Origin: Methylocapsa sp. S129
GTDB lineage: Bacteria > Pseudomonadota > Alphaproteobacteria > Rhizobiales > Beijerinckiaceae
Length of the DNA: 64,000 nt
Assembly: GCF_009765995.1 (NCBI RefSeq)
Contig: NZ_LMUI01000011.1
Location: 971,475-1,035,474 of the forward strand
Direction of reading: 5' to 3'
Of the stretch, positions 34,379 through 43,451 are shown one piece after another; position 1 is the first letter of the stretch, and every line of letters begins with the position of its first letter. The translations under genes and the position numbers were made by a program. A model generated the notes under the pieces. It was given only the letters and a program-made list of their open reading frames with translations. It had not been told where the DNA came from and did no database searches.

Positions 34379-35362
34379 TCACCAACGCTGATGCACGTAG
34401 GGCTTGATGTCGCGATCGTAGATGGTTTTCAGCGCGGCCATTGTTTCGGGCGCGAGAGCGGGGAGAGCGGCCGCTTCTGCGTTCGATCCCGCCTGAGCGG
34501 CGTTGCGCGCTCCGGGAATGGCGATCGTGACGGCGTCAAACATCAGAATCCATCGCAGCGCGAATTGCGCCATCGCCGCGTCGCCGACCAGCGGGCGGAT
34601 TTTCTCGACGGCGGCGAGGCCCACCTCATAAGGAACGCCCGAAAAGGTCTCGCCGACGTCGAAGGCTTCGCCCTTACGGTTGAATTGGCGATGGTCCGAA
34701 TCCTCGAACCGGGTGTCGGCCCGAAACTTGCCCGACAGAAGCCCGCTCGCAAGAGGGACGCGCGCGATGATAGCAACCTTCTTGCGCGCGGCCAGTTCGA
34801 AGAAGGTCTCGGCGGGGCGCTGGCGGAAAATATTGAAGATGATCTGAACGCTCTGCACGCCCGGATATTCAATAGCCTTCAAAGCTTCCTCGACACGCTC
34901 GACGCTGACGCCATAGCTGCGGATCTTGCCCTGCGTCACGAGATCGTCGAGATGGCCGAAAACCTCGGGGTGATAGTAAATGTCGGTCGGCGGGCAGTGA
35001 AGCTGCACGAGATCGAGCGTATCCACAGCGAGGTTTTTGAGGCTGCGGTCGATCCATGTCGTCAGATTCGCGTTGGAATAGCCGGACACTTCTTGCGTCG
35101 GCAGCCGTCGGCCGGCTTTTGTGGCGACGAAGGGCCGCGCGCCGCTCCTCCCTTTCAAAGCCCGTGCGATCAACCGTTCCGACAGGCCGTCGCCGTAGAC
35201 GTCCGCGGTATCGATGAAAGTGACGCCGCGATCGAGAGCCTCGTTCAGCGCCGCGATCGCGTCGTCTTCATCGACATGACCCCAACTTGCGCCAATCGCC
35301 CAGGCGCCAAAGCCGATTTCGCTGACCCGCCGCCCCGTGCGGCCAAATTCTTTCACGCGCAT
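34379..35362 (-). CDS. Aldo/keto reductase
   Basis: The 327-residue TIM-barrel oxidoreductase has the AKR hallmarks GFGAWAIGASWGHVDEDDAI, FIDTADVYGDGLSERLIARA (with catalytic Asp and Tyr), FVATKAGRR (catalytic Lys), LVQLHCPPTD (catalytic His) and TIAIPGARNAAQAGSNAEAA for NADP binding. Family members interconvert aldoses or aldehydes and alcohols; some act as aldose 1-dehydrogenases. The ATG at 35362 follows AAGAGG. It lies divergent to the beta-hydroxyacid dehydrogenase gene, and the gap carries a GntR-type palindrome also found before the two transporter operons, linking it to the neighbouring catabolic genes. Confidence 0.88.
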   Translation of the reverse strand: MRVKEFGRTGRRVSEIGFGAWAIGASWGHVDEDDAIAALNEALDRGVTFIDTADVYGDGLSERLIARALKGRSGARPFVATKAGRRLPTQEVSGYSNANLTTWIDRSLKNLAVDTLDLVQLHCPPTDIYYHPEVFGHLDDLVTQGKIRSYGVSVERVEEALKAIEYPGVQSVQIIFNIFRQRPAETFFELAARKKVAIIARVPLASGLLSGKFRADTRFEDSDHRQFNRKGEAFDVGETFSGVPYEVGLAAVEKIRPLVGDAAMAQFALRWILMFDAVTIAIPGARNAAQAGSNAEAAALPALAPETMAALKTIYDRDIKPYVHQRW

Positions 35363-35486
35363 TCCAACCTCTTGTTCTGTCGCTTGCCGCCATCTTCTGG
35401 CGATTATGCGAACTTGCTGCAACCATAGCTTTTTGATTATCAAGCCTGTCGCTCGTCTCGTTTGGCGACGAGCGAGTCTCAGAGGG

Positions 35487-35515
35487 TTGACGTCCGCCGG
35501 CGCCAGACTTATCAG
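35487..35515 (+). promoter_or_regulatory. Putative sigma-70-type promoter of the beta-hydroxyacid dehydrogenase gene
   Basis: TTGACG at 35487-35492 is followed after 17 bases by TATCAG at 35510-35515. The candidate operator begins nine bases downstream of this -10 box, a position where a bound repressor would block transcription. Confidence 0.4.
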
Positions 35516-35524
35516 AGAACCCGG

Positions 35525-35535
35525 TTGTCTGACAA
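35525..35535. promoter_or_regulatory. Candidate GntR/FadR-type operator (TTGT-CTG-ACAA)
   Basis: The perfect palindrome TTGTCTGACAA fits the NGT-N3-ACN pattern of FadR-subfamily GntR operators. Related sites occur at 44629-44640 and 51265-51275. It lies between two divergent oxidoreductase genes close to the gntR gene at 37416-38243. Confidence 0.55.
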
Positions 35536-35718
35536 TTGAATGGAGCTGAATGAGGCGATCAGCCGCAGCACTTGCGCGTCCATGATCCCGCCATTGCGAT
35601 AATTCCTCAAGGCTTTCACGTCGTCCCCTGTTTCGGCGAAGGATGATCGCCGGCTCCTTGAAACAACGACCGCCCGCGCCGCATGGTCTCGGCTCTTGAA
35701 CGATAAACGGAGGAAATC

Positions 35719-36609
35719 ATGAGAGAACGCATTGGCTTCGTCGGCCTGGGCCTGATGGGCGAAGGAATGGCGGCGAATCTTATCCGCAAGGGATGGCCGC
35801 TGACGGTCCTTGCTCATCGCAAGCGCGATGCGATCGAGAGGCTGGTCGGACTTGGCGCGTCGGAAGCGCGCAACGCGCGCTCGCTCGCCGAATCAAGCGA
35901 TATCGTTGTGCTTTGCGTGACCGGTTCGCCGCAGGTCGAGGAAGTGACGATGGGCGCCGAAGGGCTTGCGTCGGCCTACAAGGCGCTGCTGATTTTGGAT
36001 TGCTCGACGTCGAATCCTGCGTCCACCGTCCAGCTTGCGGCCGAATTGGCGAAACGCAATATCGTCCTGATCGATACGCCGCTCGCTCGCACGCCCAAGG
36101 AGGCCGTCGCCGGGACGCTCGATGTCATGGCGGGCGGGGATGCGGATTCATTCGCGCGGGCGCGTCCCGTGCTCGAGGCTTTCGCCGGGCGCGTGATCCA
36201 TACGGGGCCGACGGGCAGCGGCCATACGATGAAGCTGCTCAATAATTTCATTTCGCTCGGCTATGCCGCCATTTATTCCGAGGCGCTGATGATGGGCGCG
36301 AAAGCTGGCCTCACGCCCCAGGTTATGGACAGCGTATGGCGCGGCGGCCGCATGGATTGCGGTCAATATCAGGCGTTCTTCGAATATGTGCTGCGGCGCG
36401 ATGAGAACGCGCAGCGCTTTTCCATGAACAATGCGCTGAAGGACTTATCCTATCTCACGAGTTTCGCCGCCGCGAGCGGCGCCGCCAATCCGGTCAGCGC
36501 CGCGGTCCGCAATTCTTTCGCCGCGGCGGTCGGCGCAGGTCAGGGCGAGAAGTTCGTTCCGGCGTTGTCGGACGTGATCGCCGGGCTGAACGGCGTCAAG
36601 CTGAGTTGA
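35719..36609 (+). CDS. NAD(P)-dependent beta-hydroxyacid dehydrogenase (3-hydroxyisobutyrate dehydrogenase family)
   Basis: The 296-residue enzyme opens with GFVGLGLMGEGMAANLIRKG, the GxGxxG cofactor fold. It has the substrate-binding DTPLARTPKEAVAGTLDVM and the catalytic GPTGSGHTMKLLNNFISLG, which holds the invariant Lys. An AGGAGG-like site (GGAGGAA) lies just before the ATG. The family oxidises short beta-hydroxy acids (3-hydroxyisobutyrate, tartronate semialdehyde, threonate). Position near a GntR regulator, SDR and FAD oxidase suggests a sugar-acid or hydroxy-acid pathway rather than valine breakdown, but the substrate is not readable. Confidence 0.88.
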   Translation: MRERIGFVGLGLMGEGMAANLIRKGWPLTVLAHRKRDAIERLVGLGASEARNARSLAESSDIVVLCVTGSPQVEEVTMGAEGLASAYKALLILDCSTSNPASTVQLAAELAKRNIVLIDTPLARTPKEAVAGTLDVMAGGDADSFARARPVLEAFAGRVIHTGPTGSGHTMKLLNNFISLGYAAIYSEALMMGAKAGLTPQVMDSVWRGGRMDCGQYQAFFEYVLRRDENAQRFSMNNALKDLSYLTSFAAASGAANPVSAAVRNSFAAAVGAGQGEKFVPALSDVIAGLNGVKLS

Positions 36610-36672
36610 CAGCGAGTGCACAAGGTCTTTGCCTCGCAGAACGCTTTGCGCCTTTGGGTAAGTGGGGTCTGC

Positions 36673-37416
36673 TCAGGTGTTCGTCCAGCCGCCGTCGACG
36701 GCGATCGCCGTGCCGGTGATCAAGGACGAATCGTCGCTGGCGAGGAACACGACTAGATTGGCGACTTCCTCGGGCGTGCCTAACCGACCCATCGGCTGAC
36801 GCGCCACAAAGCTGGCCCGCGCCGCGTCATAGTCGCCCTGGGCGCGCATGCGATCATGCAGCGACGGGCTTTCGATCGTGCCGGGGCAGATCGCATTGGC
36901 GCGGATGTTCTTCGTCACGAAGTCGGCGGCGACAGATTTGGTCATGCCGATCACTGCGGCCTTGGTGGCGCCATAGACGAAGCGGTTCGGAGCCGCGATG
37001 ATCGTCGACGCGACTGAGGCCATATTGACAATGGACCCACCGCCATTGGCGAGCATGCCCGGCAGAAACGCGCGCATCATGCGATACATCGCGCGAACAT
37101 TCAGATCGACCGAGAAGGAAAAGGCGTCTTCGTCGCATTCGAGGATCGTGCCGTTATGCACGAAACCGGCGCAATTGAACAAAGCGTTTGGCGCCGAAAT
37201 GGATTTCACGAAAGCCTTGATGGCGTCGCCGTCCATCACGTCGAGCCGCTGTGTCGACACGCCTTCGACGCCCGCCAGCGTCTTGAGCTTTTCAGAGTCG
37301 AGATCCGTGGCGATCACGGCGGCGCCCGCTTTCGCGCAAGCTAGAGCCGCGGCCCGCCCGATGCCTTGACCCGCCGCGGTTACGACAACGATCTTTCCGC
37401 TTAACCGTCCCGTCAT
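36673..37416 (-). CDS. SDR oxidoreductase (BDH2 / 2-keto-3-deoxy-L-fuconate dehydrogenase-like)
   Basis: The 247-residue classical SDR has TAAGQGIGRAAALACAKAGA (cofactor), NALFNCAGFVHNGT, and the catalytic YGATKAAVIGMTKSVAADF (YxxxK). The segments GFVHNGTILECDED and KNIRANAICPGTIESPSL are close to the BDH2/DHRS6 and 2-keto-3-deoxy-L-fuconate dehydrogenase group. It is the last gene of the seven-gene leftward operon. The ATG at 37416 shares a base with the gntR stop (TGATG); a GTG at 37419 is an alternative. It probably oxidises a hydroxyl of a deoxy-sugar acid or 3-hydroxy acid. Confidence 0.88.
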   Translation of the reverse strand: MTGRLSGKIVVVTAAGQGIGRAAALACAKAGAAVIATDLDSEKLKTLAGVEGVSTQRLDVMDGDAIKAFVKSISAPNALFNCAGFVHNGTILECDEDAFSFSVDLNVRAMYRMMRAFLPGMLANGGGSIVNMASVASTIIAAPNRFVYGATKAAVIGMTKSVAADFVTKNIRANAICPGTIESPSLHDRMRAQGDYDAARASFVARQPMGRLGTPEEVANLVVFLASDDSSLITGTAIAVDGGWTNT

Positions 37417-38243
37417 CACATTCTGCCCGCGTTGAGAGTTGTTTTCGCCCGGCGTTTCGGCGCGGGGCGTTTGTTCTTCTTTTCCGATATTTTGGGCGGC
37501 GGCGCGGCAGTGCGGACGCGGCGCGATTTTGCCGATTCCTCGTTCAGACCGACGCGTTCGGCGGCGCCCAGCAGATGGATGCGCATCGCTTCCTGAGCCA
37601 GCGCGCTGTCGCCAGCTTCGACAGCGGCGAGGATGCGCTCATGTTCGCTGAGCGTCGCCTTCGCCATTTCGTCCGACTTGTGTTGATTGCCGGCAGCCAG
37701 AATGCTTTCGCGGACACGCTCGGATACAAAGCCGATGAATTGCACCATATAGCCATTGCCTGTCGCGGCGGCGATGGCGCGGTGCACGCCCAGATCGGCC
37801 TTGAGCCAGGCGATGCTGCCATAGGGAGCGGCCGCCATCGCCTCGTGGGCCTCTTGCATCGACTCCAGGTCATCGGCTGTGCGTCGCGTCGCGGCCAAAG
37901 CGACGGCTTGCACTTCCAGAATGCCGCGCAATTCGAACAAGTCGCGGAAAGCGTCAGCGGCGCGCGTTCCGTCATAGTCGATGGTCAGAACTGTCGAGTT
38001 CGATTCCTCGGAGACAAAGGCGCCGCGACCTTGGCGTGACCATACGCGGCCCTCCGACCGCAACCGGGCGATCGCTTCGCGCACGACATTGCGGCTCACG
38101 CCAAAGGTTTGAGAGAGGGCTTGTTCGGTGGGCAGTTGCGCCCCCGGTTTCAACCGGCCTTGAGCGATCTCCCGCGAGATCGAACTCGCCACCAGAGTTG
38201 GAAGGTGCGGCCCGCGGTTGACCTTGTCGAGCTTCAAGATCAT
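37416..38243 (-). CDS. GntR-family transcriptional regulator (FadR subfamily)
   Basis: The 275-residue regulator has an N-terminal winged helix (residues about 10-75; LKPGAQLPTEQALSQTFGVS, RNVVREAIARLRSEGRV, SRQGRGAFV) and an all-helical FCD ligand domain (about 95-225; LFELRGILEVQAVALAA, DLGVHRAIAAATGN, SEHERILAAVEAGD). The metal-binding Asp and His residues of FCD domains are present. The last 40 residues are an unusual Lys/Arg/Pro-rich tail (SEKKNKRPAPKRRAK). It is embedded in the operon between the FAD oxidase and SDR genes and probably controls it through the TTGT-N3-ACAA sites found in three nearby promoters. Confidence 0.88.
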   Translation of the reverse strand: MILKLDKVNRGPHLPTLVASSISREIAQGRLKPGAQLPTEQALSQTFGVSRNVVREAIARLRSEGRVWSRQGRGAFVSEESNSTVLTIDYDGTRAADAFRDLFELRGILEVQAVALAATRRTADDLESMQEAHEAMAAAPYGSIAWLKADLGVHRAIAAATGNGYMVQFIGFVSERVRESILAAGNQHKSDEMAKATLSEHERILAAVEAGDSALAQEAMRIHLLGAAERVGLNEESAKSRRVRTAAPPPKISEKKNKRPAPKRRAKTTLNAGRM

Positions 38244-38253
38244 GGGTTCGCCT

Positions 38254-39696
38254 TTACAGGGGAGGGTTAGAATCATCGGGCAGGATACGACCCATACCCA
38301 AAATACTGCGCGGATCGAGGGCTTTCTTCAACTGATTTGCAAGATCGAGCGACACATCGTCAAGACGCGCGAGGAAGGCTTTCTGTTTTAACCGGCCGAT
38401 GCCATGCTCGGCGCTGATGCTGCCGCCGAACCGGTCGACGGCGGCGAAGATGATCGCTTCCGCCTCATGAAACAGCGGTTCCATCTGCTCGGCGGCGAAG
38501 TCGAGAGGCGGCGCCACATTGAGATGGATATTGCCATCGCCGACGTGGCCGTAGGCGACAGGTTTGGCGTGCGGCAGCGCCGAGCCAAGCTTCGCCAAAG
38601 CCTCGGTCAGAAAATCGGCCAGCGTCGAAATCGGGATCGACACGTCGGTGCGCAAATAACGACCGCCATTGCCCTGCGCCTCCACCATAATCTCGCGATA
38701 CAGCCACATCCGTTCGGTCTGGGCGAGGCTCTTGGCGATCACGCCATCGGCGATCGCGTCGCCCGCGTCGGCGAGGGCGCTCTCCATCATGCCCGCCAGA
38801 TCGACGCTGCCGCTCGCCGACAATTCCATCAGCACATAAACCGGATAGACGCCGGCCAGCGGATCGGGCAGATCGGGGCGTGCGCGCAAGGCCACCTCAA
38901 GCCCGTCGCGCAGGATCAGTTCAAACGCAGACAAGAGGTCGCTGCATGAGCGTCGCGCCTTGGCGTAAAAAGCCATAGCGTCTTCAACCGAGCGCAACCC
39001 GATCCATGCGGTCTCGATCTGGGTCGGTTTGGGGAAAAGCTTGAACGCAATGGCTGTGATGATTCCAAGCGTGCCCTCGGAGCCAATGAACAATTGCTTG
39101 AGATCGTAGCCCCGATTGTCTTTGCGCAGAGTGCGCAGGCCGTCCCAGATGCGGCCATCGGCGAGCACGACTTCGAGGCCCAGCACGAGATCGCGCGTCA
39201 TGCCATAGCGAAGCACGTTGAAACCGCCCGCATTGGTGGCGACGTTGCCGCCGACATGGCAGGAGCCCTGGGCGCCGAACGTGATAGGCAGGAAACACTG
39301 CTGGGCTTCGGCGGCCCGCTTGGCGGTCTCCAGCACGCAGCCCGCCTCGACGATCATCGCAAAATCGATCGGGTTCACCGAACGCACGCGCGCCATGCGC
39401 TCCAGGCTGACGACGATCTCGCGGCGGTCGGGCGCTGCGACGGCGCCCGCCACGAGGCCAGTCAGGCCGCCCTGCGGCGCCGCCCGGATGCCCTTGGCGT
39501 AGCAGCGCTGCATCAAGGTCGACAGCTCCTGCGCCGAGCGTGGCCGCGCGACCGCCATGGGAACGGCGAAATGGTCGCCCGACCAGTCGCGGCTGAAGCG
39601 CGCCATATCTTGCACATCGTCGATCAGCATGTCGTGCGACAGGCCATCGGCGAGAAATTCGAGAGCGCGGCTGCGAAGGCCGGAGACGACGTTCAT
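38254..39696 (-). CDS. FAD-linked oxidase (GlcD / D-2-hydroxyacid dehydrogenase family)
   Basis: The 480-residue flavoenzyme has an FAD_binding_4 domain (RPRSAQELSTLMQRCYAKGI, PQGGLTGLVAGAV, GAQGSCHVGGNVATNAGGFN, GSEGTLGIITAIAFKLFP) and a FAD-oxidase C domain ending in the signature SISAEHGIGRLKQKAF. VAYGHVGDGNIHLNVAPP carries the metal-binding His residues. It should oxidise a D-2-hydroxy acid such as lactate, glycolate or a sugar acid. The ATG at 39696 is preferred. An ATG at 39780 would overlap the permease stop as ATGA but adds 28 residues with atypical codons. Confidence 0.88.
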   Translation of the reverse strand: MNVVSGLRSRALEFLADGLSHDMLIDDVQDMARFSRDWSGDHFAVPMAVARPRSAQELSTLMQRCYAKGIRAAPQGGLTGLVAGAVAAPDRREIVVSLERMARVRSVNPIDFAMIVEAGCVLETAKRAAEAQQCFLPITFGAQGSCHVGGNVATNAGGFNVLRYGMTRDLVLGLEVVLADGRIWDGLRTLRKDNRGYDLKQLFIGSEGTLGIITAIAFKLFPKPTQIETAWIGLRSVEDAMAFYAKARRSCSDLLSAFELILRDGLEVALRARPDLPDPLAGVYPVYVLMELSASGSVDLAGMMESALADAGDAIADGVIAKSLAQTERMWLYREIMVEAQGNGGRYLRTDVSIPISTLADFLTEALAKLGSALPHAKPVAYGHVGDGNIHLNVAPPLDFAAEQMEPLFHEAEAIIFAAVDRFGGSISAEHGIGRLKQKAFLARLDDVSLDLANQLKKALDPRSILGMGRILPDDSNPPL

Positions 39697-39776
39697 TTCG
39701 CTACTTCCCACCAAGCCAGAGGGGGCCGTCGCTCGCAGGTGGCGGCGCCCGTGCGGAGGATTTCTGTTTCGATCGC

Positions 39777-40751
39777 TCATTTGATGATCGCAATCTTGCT
39801 GCGGTCGATGGTGATGGCGACGGCCGCGATCAACATCGCGCCGAATACGATGTTTTCAGCAAAGATATTGACTCCGACAAAGGTCATGCCGATCCGCACG
39901 ACGGAAATGATGAGGGCGCCGATTGCGGTGCGCCCGACATTGCCGAGCCCCCCGGTGATGGCGGTGCCTCCGACGATCACCGCGGCGATCGCTGGAAGCA
40001 GAAGCTGGTTGGCGAGGCTTGGCGAACCGCTCGAAAGACGCGCGGCGAGAATGACGCCCGCCAGCGCCGCCAGCGTCCCGGAAATGGCGAAACCGGTAAT
40101 CTTGGTGCGGTTGACATTGACCCCCGCCGCCAAGGCGGCAGGTTCGCCAGCGCCTACAGCGACGCTAAAGCGTCCGAAACGCGTGTAGCGAAGGATGAAA
40201 AAGCCGGCGACGCCGACCAGCACGGCGATGGCGACGACGTTCGGCACGCCCCATGTGGTTGCGTTGATCCATTCGGTATAGCCGCGTCCGCTCTCTTCGA
40301 TCGTGATGGCTCGGCCGTGCGCGGCGAGAAGCGCCAGACCGGCGACAACACCCCCGGACGCCAGCGTCGCGACAAAAGAGGGCACGCGAAGGCCGACGTG
40401 AACAATGCCGCTGGCGATTCCAAACACCAATCCGGTCGCGATGGCGACCGGAAATGCGCCGAGGCCAAGCGAGGGCAGAAGCTGAGCGACGATCACGCTC
40501 GCGAGAGACGCCAAGGCCTGAATCGAGAGGTCGACGCCGCCCAAAAGAATAACGAACGTCTCTCCCGTCGCCAGGATGAACAGGACGGCGGTATCGGCCA
40601 ACACCATTGTCAGCGTCTGAACGGAGAGAAAGCTCGGCACGAAGAGCGCGATAAAGCCGACCAGAAAGACCAGCAGCGCCGGCGGCGCAAGATTGCGCAG
40701 CGCGCCCGATGAGACGCCCGGCAAATCACGAAGCTGCGATAAAGCGGTCAT
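39777..40751 (-). CDS. Sugar-type ABC transporter permease (RbsC family)
   Basis: The 324-residue membrane protein has about eight to ten hydrophobic helices and the BPD_transp_2 features ILLGGVDLSIQALASLASV, VGAGEPAALAAGVNVNRTK and AVIVGGTAITGGLGNVGRT. It should form one half of the channel for a sugar or related compound, with the second permease at 42294-43337. The ATG at 40751 is chosen; the frame runs far upstream into the ATPase gene without protein-like sequence. It is the fourth gene of the leftward operon. Confidence 0.92.
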   Translation of the reverse strand: MTALSQLRDLPGVSSGALRNLAPPALLVFLVGFIALFVPSFLSVQTLTMVLADTAVLFILATGETFVILLGGVDLSIQALASLASVIVAQLLPSLGLGAFPVAIATGLVFGIASGIVHVGLRVPSFVATLASGGVVAGLALLAAHGRAITIEESGRGYTEWINATTWGVPNVVAIAVLVGVAGFFILRYTRFGRFSVAVGAGEPAALAAGVNVNRTKITGFAISGTLAALAGVILAARLSSGSPSLANQLLLPAIAAVIVGGTAITGGLGNVGRTAIGALIISVVRIGMTFVGVNIFAENIVFGAMLIAAVAITIDRSKIAIIK

Positions 40752-40783
40752 CGAAACCTTCTTTCCAATCTCGGGCAGCTCAA

Positions 40784-42286
40784 TCAGACCATGGCGCGCA
40801 GCAGATCCACCTGCGCTGGCTTTTGGCCAGCCGCGGCTTCGAAGCGCGCGGTGATTTCCCCGTCGCGCATCGTCAACACCTGATGCGACAGGCCGATCGT
40901 CTCCTCCAGCGTGTCGGACAGCAGCAAAATGGCGACGCCTTGCGCGGACAGTTCGCGCACAAGCTCGTAAACCTCCTCCTTGGCGCCGACATCGAGGCCG
41001 CGAGTCGGGTGATCGAGAATGAGAATGCGAGATCCCGCAGTCATCCAGCGCGCCAGAACGACTTTCTGCTGGTTGCCGCCGCTGAGCTTGCGACAGGCGA
41101 CATCGACATTGGGCGCCTTGATGCGCAGACGCTTCAGCCATTCCTTCGCAACGCTTCGTTCGCGGCGATGGTCGATGATTCCGTTCGCCATCACCGAGCC
41201 GAGATTGGCCAAGGTGATGTTTGACGCGATCGACAGGAACATCACCAGGCCCTCGGTCCTGCGCTCGCGCGGAACGGTGCCGACGCCCAGCTTGACGGCC
41301 TGTTCGGGACTGGCCAGCCGCACGGCATTGCCGTTGATTTTCAGGGAGCCGCTGGTTTGCGGCAGGAACCCGCCGAGCGAACGCGTCAATTCCTCGCGTC
41401 CCGAGCCGACGACCCCGGCGATGCCGACGACTTCGCCCTCGCGGATGCTGAAATCGACATTTCGAAACGCGCCCGAGACGCCAAGGCCCGCCGCTTCCAA
41501 AAGCACGGCCGGACGCGGCGGCGTCTGCTGCGCTTCTTTGTAATAGCCGGAATGCAGGCCTCGTCCGACCATAATTTCATGAAGCTGCGGCGCTGTGACT
41601 TTATCGGCGCGGTATTCTCCGACGATTAGCCCGTCTTTCATGACATAGACGCGGTCGCTGACTTGCAACACTTCATCGAGACGGTGCGATACGAATACGA
41701 AACTCGCCCGCGCTTTCAGCGACCGCACGCGCGTGAACAGAATGTCGATGTCGGCGCGCGCGAGAACCGAGGTCGGTTCGTCGAGCAGGATGGTCAGCGG
41801 GCAATTCGTGCTGTCCTCCAACGTCAAGGCTTTGGCGAGCTCCACCATTTGCCGCGCCGCGAAACTCAGATCGGCGGTGCGCGCCGTAACATCGATGTCG
41901 ACGCCGATCTTGCCGAGCTGACGCAGAGCGGCCTTGCGCATGGCGCGCCAGTTCACCAACCCAAAACGTGTGAACTCGCCCTCCTGGCCAAGATAGATGT
42001 TCTCGGCCACCGTCAGGTTGAGCAGCAGAGATTGTTCCTGAAACACCATGCCGATGCCGTTGCGCGCGGCGTCGCGCGCCGAGCGCAGGCGCAGCGGCTT
42101 GCCGTCGAGCGTCAGCGTTCCGCTGTCGGGCGATTGCGTGCCCGACAAGATGCGCATCAGAGTGGACTTGCCGGCGCCGTTTTCGCCAATGAGGCCGACG
42201 ACTTCGTTACCGCCAATCGTGACGCTGACGTCGCGCAAGGCCTGCACGCCGGTGAAGGATTTGGATATGGACTGGGCTGCGAGCAT
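40784..42286 (-). CDS. Sugar-type ABC transporter ATP-binding protein, two NBDs (RbsA family)
   Basis: The 500-residue protein carries two tandem nucleotide-binding domains. The first has a full Walker A (GENGAGKSTLMRILSG), the ARQMVELAKAL signature region and ILLDEPTSVL. The second has the degenerate loop VVGSGREELTRSLGG in place of Walker A, then KLSGGNQQKVVLARWM and ILDHPTRGLDVGAKEEV. This asymmetry is normal for RbsA/XylG proteins. It powers uptake through the two permeases on either side. It starts eight bases after the upstream permease stop. Confidence 0.93.
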   Translation of the reverse strand: MLAAQSISKSFTGVQALRDVSVTIGGNEVVGLIGENGAGKSTLMRILSGTQSPDSGTLTLDGKPLRLRSARDAARNGIGMVFQEQSLLLNLTVAENIYLGQEGEFTRFGLVNWRAMRKAALRQLGKIGVDIDVTARTADLSFAARQMVELAKALTLEDSTNCPLTILLDEPTSVLARADIDILFTRVRSLKARASFVFVSHRLDEVLQVSDRVYVMKDGLIVGEYRADKVTAPQLHEIMVGRGLHSGYYKEAQQTPPRPAVLLEAAGLGVSGAFRNVDFSIREGEVVGIAGVVGSGREELTRSLGGFLPQTSGSLKINGNAVRLASPEQAVKLGVGTVPRERRTEGLVMFLSIASNITLANLGSVMANGIIDHRRERSVAKEWLKRLRIKAPNVDVACRKLSGGNQQKVVLARWMTAGSRILILDHPTRGLDVGAKEEVYELVRELSAQGVAILLLSDTLEETIGLSHQVLTMRDGEITARFEAAAGQKPAQVDLLRAMV

Positions 42287-42293
42287 GGCGCGC

Positions 42294-43337
42294 TTACTTC
42301 ACGATCTTGAGGCGAAGGCGGTCGAGCGACGACGCGACGGCGGCGATGATCATCAGGCCCTGCACGGTTTGCTGGATATAAGGGGAGATGCCGAGCAGCA
42401 CCATGCCGTTGCCGAGCACCGTCACGATGAGAACGCCTACCAGCGTATTGATGACGCCGCCCTCGCCTCCGGTCAGCGCGGTGCCGCCGACGACTACCGC
42501 CGTGATCGCGGCGAACAAGCGCCCGTCGCCGATCACTGAATTGGATTGGCCGAGCTGCGCGGCGGCCAGAACGCCCGCCACGCCGTAGAAGAGGCCGGCG
42601 ATCGTGAAGGCGGCGATGCGCACGCGTCTGGGATTGACGCCTGACAATTCCGCCAGATCCTCGCCGCCGCCGATCGCCACAATATGCAAGCCGAGGCGCG
42701 TGAAATATTGAATGAAAATCGCCACGGCCAGCGCCGCCAAAGCAATCCAGACCGAAAGCGGGAGCTCCAGGAAGCGGGTCAGCGCAAGGCCGCGCAAGGC
42801 GGGGTCCATCAGGCGCACCGCGGAGCCGCCGAGCAGATAAGTGGAGACGCCGAGCCCGATGAACCACACGCCAAGGGTCGCCATGAAGGACGGGATTCTG
42901 AGGCCGGTCTGGATGTTTCCGCTCAAGAAACCCATGAAGCCGCTCGCGCATACCGCCGCGAGCACGGCCCACCAGCCAAAATTGCTGGCGTTGGAATCAT
43001 TGGCGGCGAGCAAGACCAAAGTCGTCGCGGCGATCGCCACGGCGCCTTCGGCGGATAAGTCGATGCTGCCCATCAGAATGACGAACGTCGTTCCCATCGC
43101 CAGCGTCAACGGCACGGCGGCCGCATTGGCGATGCGGATCAAATTGCGCAATTCGATGAAATTAGGATTGGCGATCGCGATCAGGATGCAGAGCGCGACG
43201 AGAACGAAGACCGGCGCGAAGGCGCGCATCCGCCGCGCCGCTGTCGTTTTCCAGGCGGCAAGGGACGGCCGACGCGGCGCGCCGACCGCGTTGCGTGATT
43301 GAGGCGGAAATTCCGCCTGTTCGGAATGCAGGGTCAT
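42294..43337 (-). CDS. Sugar-type ABC transporter permease (RbsC family)
   Basis: The 347-residue permease has a basic cytoplasmic N-terminus and about nine membrane helices. Family motifs are ILMGSIDLSAEGAVAIAATT, AIGGGEDLAELSGVNPRRV and AVVVGGTALTGGEGGVINT. It pairs with the permease at 39777-40751 to form a heterodimeric importer. It lies downstream of the binding-protein gene across a 114-base spacer that holds two strong hairpins, so its level is probably lower than that of the binding protein. Confidence 0.92.
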   Translation of the reverse strand: MTLHSEQAEFPPQSRNAVGAPRRPSLAAWKTTAARRMRAFAPVFVLVALCILIAIANPNFIELRNLIRIANAAAVPLTLAMGTTFVILMGSIDLSAEGAVAIAATTLVLLAANDSNASNFGWWAVLAAVCASGFMGFLSGNIQTGLRIPSFMATLGVWFIGLGVSTYLLGGSAVRLMDPALRGLALTRFLELPLSVWIALAALAVAIFIQYFTRLGLHIVAIGGGEDLAELSGVNPRRVRIAAFTIAGLFYGVAGVLAAAQLGQSNSVIGDGRLFAAITAVVVGGTALTGGEGGVINTLVGVLIVTVLGNGMVLLGISPYIQQTVQGLMIIAAVASSLDRLRLKIVK

Positions 43338-43363
43338 TGGCCGCCTGGATCACGAAATTGACG

Positions 43364-43431
43364 GCCGCCACCGCAACGGGAGGGGATTGCGGTGGCGGCT
43401 CAACCGAAACGGGCGATGATACGCCGTTTCG
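43364..43431 (-). promoter_or_regulatory. Two tandem hairpins between binding-protein and permease genes
   Basis: A perfect 13-bp stem (GCCGCCACCGCAA / TTGCGGTGGCGGC, loop 10) lies at 43364-43399 and a perfect 8-bp stem (CGAAACGG / CCGTTTCG, loop 11) at 43405-43431. Read leftward, they start 20 bases after the binding-protein stop. No T-run follows. Such hairpins usually protect the upstream message or cause partial termination. Confidence 0.65.
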
Positions 43432-43451
43432 AAGCAGGAGCGAGAGCGTCG

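Larger units (their letters stand above)
35363..35718. other. Divergent regulatory gap between two oxidoreductase genes
   Basis: The 356 bases hold a hairpin at 35449-35475 (TCGCTCGTC / GACGAGCGA, 9-bp perfect stem), a putative rightward promoter at 35487-35515 and the palindrome at 35525-35535. No open frame with a ribosome binding site was found; a leftward open frame over 35512-35817 has no family resemblance. Confidence 0.5.

Noticed and set aside
35512-35817. 101-codon leftward frame in the divergent oxidoreductase gap
   Set aside because: It overlaps the start of a well-supported gene, has no binding site and shows no family match.
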